Source of the DNA: Candidatus Hydrogenedens terephthalaticus JGI OTU-1
GTDB lineage: Bacteria; Hydrogenedentota; Hydrogenedentia; Hydrogenedentales; Hydrogenedentaceae
Direction: 5' to 3'
Length of the DNA: 64,000 nucleotides
Assembly (NCBI GenBank): GCA_000493945.1
Contig: AWNW01000013.1
Location: 4,177-68,176, forward strand
Shown here: piece by piece, positions 60,216 to 64,000 of the stretch
How the letters are laid out: every line of letters starts with the position of its first letter
Position numbering within the stretch: position 1 is the stretch's first letter
Notes under the pieces: generated by a model
The model's input: the letters and a program-made list of their open reading frames with translations, nothing else
Told to the model about the DNA's origin: nothing
The model's database searches: none
Program-made: the position numbers and the translations under genes

Positions 60216-63119
60216 ATGAATCCCGGACTTAAAATGATAGAGTTTTCTGTTAACCATCCTAAAATCGTAGTCGGTGTAATGTCAATAATCACATTAATAA
60301 TCATTGCACTTGTTGCCCTTCCTAATTTATTCCCACAGACATTTCCTATGCTCCATAAAATTAGTATTGATACAGACCCTGAAAACATGCTCAGTCATAA
60401 AGAAGCAGTTCGTGTCTTTCATAATGAGATGAAGAAGCAATTTACCATCTACGAGATTGTAGTTTTAGGGATTGTAAATGAAAAACATCCTCAGGGGGTT
60501 TTTAATGCGGATACATTGAAAAAAATATACGAATTAACAGAGTTTGCTAAAACGCTTCAATGGCAAAATCCCAATGACCCCGAAAAATATGATGGCGTCA
60601 TAGCCAGTGAACTTATTGCTCCGTCCACTGTGGATAATGTAGAACAGGGAGGCATTGGGGAAGTTCGATTTGAGTGGCTCATGGGAACACCTCCCGCAAC
60701 AGATGAAGAAGCATTAGAAATAAAGAAGAAAACGGAACGCCTTCCTTTCCTGAAGGACACTCTTATCTCTGAAGATGGGAAAGCAATGGCTTTATACATT
60801 CCCATCACGGCAAAGAACCAAAGTTATCGTGTTAGCAAAGCATTAGAGGATAAAATCTCCACTTTCAAAGGGGATGAAAAATACTACATAACAGGGCTAC
60901 CAGTTGCCAATGACACATTTGGCGTAGAAATGTTCAAGCAAATGGCTATTTCTTCCCCTCTGGCTATGTTGGTTATTTTTCTACTCATGTTTTTCTTCTT
61001 CCGCAAATTAGTTCTAATCCTCTCCCCGCTCATTGTTGCCATGGTTACTACCATCTGGACTATGGGCCTTTTAGTCATTTCAGGAAACACCGTTCATATC
61101 ATGAGTTCTATGATACCCGTTTTTATCATGCCTATAGCGGTATTGGATTCCATACATATCCTCTCCGAATTTTTCGAACGGTTCAACCCTAATAAACCAA
61201 GAAAAGAAATCCTATTGTCTGTAATGGATACCCTTTTCATGCCCATGTTATATACCTCATTAACTACTCTTGCTGGTTTTGCATCACTTGCACTTACACC
61301 CAACCCACCGGTTCAAACTTTCGGTATCTTTATAGCCATAGGCGTCGCTATCGCATGGATTTTAACTGTAATATTCATCCCTGCTTATGCGATGCTACTA
61401 TCCGAAAAGAAACTTAAAAATTTCGGTACCTCTGCAAATAAAACCTCTCACTCAGCAGAGGAAAATACTCTATTGGCTAAATCTTTACATGCCCTCGGAA
61501 AATTCACCTATAATCAATACAAACTTATTCTTTTGGGCACGGCTATAATGGTCGTCGTTGCAATATATGGAATTACACAAATAGAAGTTAATGACAATCC
61601 TACTCGCTGGTTCAAATCTACCCACAAAATAAGGGTTGCAGATACCGTTCTAAATAAACATTTCGGCGGCACATATATGGCATACTTGGCATTGAAATCA
61701 GATGAAAGCCAGTTTTCTTTTGACAACTACAAAGAAGGTTTTAAGGAAAGACTTTTTAATTGGTTAAAAGAAAACGGAACCGATGAAACAAAAGCCAATG
61801 AAATTGTTGGTAAAGTTTACTCGGAACTTCTTAATCTCCATAAACAATCCAGTGATAATGAATTAAAATCTACACTTGAATCCCTTCAGAATTGGTGTGA
61901 GGAACAACTGAACAATACCAATACGGAAAATCAGGAAAACTGGGACCTTACAGAAAGGTTCGTCGGTCTTGAATTACAAAGAAGCGAAATATTTAAACAA
62001 CCTGAAGTGCTTCATTATATAGACCAATTGAATGATACCATGATGAAAACAGGTATTGTAGGTAAAACAAACTCATTGCCTACCCTTGTAAAAACAGTCC
62101 ATAGAGAACTTATGGGAGGAGATGAAAAGGAATATCGTATACCGGATAGTTCGCGTGCCGTAGCACAATGTATCATCACCTACGAAGGGAGTCACCGCCC
62201 ACAAGACATCTATCACTTCGTTACACCCGACTATAAATCTGCCAGTGTATGGGTCCAATTAAAAAGTGGCGACAATAAAGATATGAATAAAGTAGTAGAT
62301 ACAGTAGATAAATTTATTCAAGAGAATCCTCCTCCCTTCCCCATGAAACACGACTGGTATGGATTGACCTACATTAATGTTGTATGGCAAAAGAAAATGG
62401 TTATCGGTATGTTAGAGGCATTTTTCGGCTCTTTCTTAGTCGTTTTAGCCATGATGATAATCTTATTCCGTTCAGGATTATGGGGACTACTCAGCATGAT
62501 TCCGCTAACCATCACCATCGGTGCTATATATGGTGCATTAGGTCTGGTAGGGAAATACTACGATATGCCTGTAGCCGTATTATCCTCATTAACACTCGGT
62601 CTTGCCGTTGACTATGCCATCCACTTCCTCGCACGCGGCAGGGTTGCATTCAACGAAACAGGCTCATGGGAAAAAGCACATAATATTTTATTTGGAGAAA
62701 CTTCACGGGCACTGTATCGGAATATTATAGTTATCGCATTAGGCTTTACACCGTTACTATTTGCACCTCTTGTTCCTTATATCACAGTAGGAACTTTTAT
62801 GGCTTCTATCATGCTATTCTCCGGCGTTGGAACATTAATTATTCTACCCGCTTTAACCCGACTTTTTGAGCCATTGCTTTTCCCCAAAACAAGGTTTTGC
62901 AGTATTACCTGCATGTGCAATACATGTATCGTCACCGGTATTACAATCATAGGTGCTGTGGCTATTAATATATACCAGTTTTTAAATATCGGCTGGACTA
63001 CTATCAGTTGGATTTCCTTAGTAGCCATTATTATCCTTTCCATCATTTGCTTCATCAGTTCGCGTAGAAATCAGTGCAAACCTTGCATTGAAGTAACTTC
63101 TGAAAATCAAAATAAATAA
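60216..63119 (+). CDS. RND/MMPL-family transporter
   Basis: This inner-membrane RND permease has two repeats of one helix, a large periplasmic loop and five helices. First repeat: PKIVVGVMSIITLIIIAL, then membrane cluster with PVFIMPIAVLDSIHILSEFFE (D and H in helix 4). Second repeat: ALGLVGKYYDMPVAVLSSLTLGLAVDYAIHFLARGR, with the conserved Asp. It resembles MMPL proteins that move lipids or hopanoids. Beyond residue ~885 is an additional Cys-rich segment (FCSITCMCNTC) plus two more helices and a CKPC tail. The next gene encodes a LolA-like partner. AAAGGAG precedes the ATG. Confidence 0.9.
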   Translation: MNPGLKMIEFSVNHPKIVVGVMSIITLIIIALVALPNLFPQTFPMLHKISIDTDPENMLSHKEAVRVFHNEMKKQFTIYEIVVLGIVNEKHPQGVFNADTLKKIYELTEFAKTLQWQNPNDPEKYDGVIASELIAPSTVDNVEQGGIGEVRFEWLMGTPPATDEEALEIKKKTERLPFLKDTLISEDGKAMALYIPITAKNQSYRVSKALEDKISTFKGDEKYYITGLPVANDTFGVEMFKQMAISSPLAMLVIFLLMFFFFRKLVLILSPLIVAMVTTIWTMGLLVISGNTVHIMSSMIPVFIMPIAVLDSIHILSEFFERFNPNKPRKEILLSVMDTLFMPMLYTSLTTLAGFASLALTPNPPVQTFGIFIAIGVAIAWILTVIFIPAYAMLLSEKKLKNFGTSANKTSHSAEENTLLAKSLHALGKFTYNQYKLILLGTAIMVVVAIYGITQIEVNDNPTRWFKSTHKIRVADTVLNKHFGGTYMAYLALKSDESQFSFDNYKEGFKERLFNWLKENGTDETKANEIVGKVYSELLNLHKQSSDNELKSTLESLQNWCEEQLNNTNTENQENWDLTERFVGLELQRSEIFKQPEVLHYIDQLNDTMMKTGIVGKTNSLPTLVKTVHRELMGGDEKEYRIPDSSRAVAQCIITYEGSHRPQDIYHFVTPDYKSASVWVQLKSGDNKDMNKVVDTVDKFIQENPPPFPMKHDWYGLTYINVVWQKKMVIGMLEAFFGSFLVVLAMMIILFRSGLWGLLSMIPLTITIGAIYGALGLVGKYYDMPVAVLSSLTLGLAVDYAIHFLARGRVAFNETGSWEKAHNILFGETSRALYRNIIVIALGFTPLLFAPLVPYITVGTFMASIMLFSGVGTLIILPALTRLFEPLLFPKTRFCSITCMCNTCIVTGITIIGAVAINIYQFLNIGWTTISWISLVAIIILSIICFISSRRNQCKPCIEVTSENQNK

Positions 63120-63141
63120 CCCGAAAATAAGGAGATTTATT

Positions 63142-63939
63142 ATGAAACATGTATCCATTTTATTAACAGCAATCGTGGCAATTTCTCTGCTCATGCCACA
63201 TGGTTTCACACAAGATTTGACTGATGTAAATGAAATCGTCAAGAAAGCCAATCATGCTGCATATTATAAAGGCAAAGACGGTAAAGCCCGTGTCAAAATG
63301 ACCATCAAAGATGCCCAGGGCAGAGAAAGAACACGCGACTTATCCATCCTTCGCAAAAACATGGACGACAAAGACGAAGAGCAAAACTTCTATGTATATT
63401 TCCATCAACCCGCAGATGTCCGCGATACGGTCTTTTTGGTTCATAAACATGTGGGCAAAGATGATGATCGCTGGTTATACCTCCCTGCTCTCGATGTCGT
63501 TAAACGAATTGCCGCTTCCGATGAACGAACCAGTTTTGTCGGTTCACATTTCTTCTATGAAGATGTTTCAGGCAGAGGTATTGACGAAGATAATCACGAA
63601 TTAATCGAAACCACACAAAATTTCTATGTCATCAAAAACACCCCCAAAGACCCTAAAAGCGTTGAATTCGACTCATATAAAGTCTATGTCCATAAAGGAA
63701 CATTTATACCTGTAAAGGCTGAATTTGAAAAAGGAGGCAAAGTCTACCGTATAGCAGAAGCACTCGAAGTAAAAGAAATTCAAGGTTATCCAACTGTTGT
63801 TAAATCCAAAATGACAGACACCAATATAGGTGGAGAAACTCTATTAGAATACTCCGATGTCCAATACGACATTAATCTACCCGACGATATTTTCACAGAA
63901 CGCTACCTGAGAAAAGCCCCCAGAGAATACCTAAAATAA
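63142..63939 (+). CDS. Outer-membrane lipoprotein-sorting (LolA-like) protein
   Basis: An exported protein with signal peptide MKHVSILLTAIVAISLLMPHG, followed by a LolA-fold domain of the kind encoded beside MMPL/RND transporters: VKMTIKDAQGRERTRDLSIL, DDRWLYLPALDVVKRIAASD, SFVGSHFFYEDVSGR. Its beta-sheet half-barrel would carry lipid or lipoprotein between the RND pump and the outer membrane. It starts 22 bp after the RND gene with AAGGAG upstream. The last 61 bp of the window contain no start codon of a further gene. Confidence 0.88.
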   Translation: MKHVSILLTAIVAISLLMPHGFTQDLTDVNEIVKKANHAAYYKGKDGKARVKMTIKDAQGRERTRDLSILRKNMDDKDEEQNFYVYFHQPADVRDTVFLVHKHVGKDDDRWLYLPALDVVKRIAASDERTSFVGSHFFYEDVSGRGIDEDNHELIETTQNFYVIKNTPKDPKSVEFDSYKVYVHKGTFIPVKAEFEKGGKVYRIAEALEVKEIQGYPTVVKSKMTDTNIGGETLLEYSDVQYDINLPDDIFTERYLRKAPREYLK

Positions 63940-64000
63940 GTCTAACACCGGTTACGGAGATTACTAAAAACAAACCTATTAACCTTTTCAAACGTGTAGC

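Noticed and set aside
1..64000. CRISPR arrays, insertion sequences, prophage or integrated elements
   Set aside because: No regularly spaced repeats, transposase, integrase or phage structural genes were seen.

Overview
The window is a 64 kb, AT-rich, gene-dense piece of a Gram-negative-type (diderm) bacterial chromosome. Diderm character is shown by two Kdo/heptose-kinase-like proteins, an O-antigen-ligase-like protein, a beta-barrel outer-membrane protein, an RND/MMPL exporter and an outer-membrane lipoprotein-sorting protein. A DUF1559-like prepilin ending in an H-x-DG motif, long secreted proteins built from EF-hand/dockerin loops with 'EGE' linkers, a secreted ADP-ribosylglycohydrolase and many two-domain fusions resemble the Planctomycetes/Lentisphaerae/Hydrogenedentota part of the tree. 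My best guess is a low-GC Candidatus Hydrogenedentota relative, an inference from protein style and not from a marker gene. I see no phage, transposon, CRISPR or rRNA; the only tRNA is tRNA-Ser(CGA) at 59.5 kb.

Layout. 0-9 kb: tail of a secreted Ig-like protein, a PflX-type radical SAM protein, a pilin, a tri-haem cytochrome c peroxidase, an RlmI-like methyltransferase and two calcium-loop/dockerin proteins. 9-14 kb: a PmtA-like methyltransferase, a Gfo/Idh oxidoreductase, a pentapeptide-repeat protein, a penicillin-acylase lipoprotein and an RRM RNA-binding protein. 14-21 kb: sulfur assimilation and methionine (cysK, metY, a metX-metW fusion), then aconitase. 21-25 kb: the pntAA-pntAB-pntB transhydrogenase operon, then an apparent unclassified small RNA with its own promoter and terminator. 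25-32 kb: two lipopolysaccharide kinases, a sensor histidine kinase split by a frameshift, a TPR membrane protein, an O-antigen ligase and a LysR regulator. 32-38 kb: purM, a purS-purS-purL fusion, purQ and RNase D. 38-47 kb: a porin-like barrel, a degenerate PHP protein, thiG-thiH, an ADP-ribosylglycohydrolase and ahcY. 47-54 kb: glmS, fba and a four-gene operon (corrinoid protein, DUF169, homocysteine methyltransferase, HhH-GPD glycosylase), then a small exported Cys/His-repeat protein. 54-64 kb: chromate transporter, a PilT-like ATPase with an extra N-terminal region, DUF4432 plus dehydrogenase, tRNA-Ser, and a DUF2892-RND-LolA-like cluster preceded by a sigma-54-type promoter.

How the genes work together. 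Methionine metabolism recurs: cysK/metY/metXW could make homocysteine from sulfide, the corrinoid protein plus BHMT/MetH-type domain could methylate it, and ahcY recycles S-adenosylhomocysteine. Envelope biogenesis also recurs (LPS kinases, ligase, glmS, RND/LolA-like system, beta-barrel). The least explained items are the putative RNA at 24.8 kb, the long structured leader and overlapping divergent promoters before cysK, and the split corrinoid methyl-transfer operon. All identifications are from reading motifs; no database search or folding program was run.
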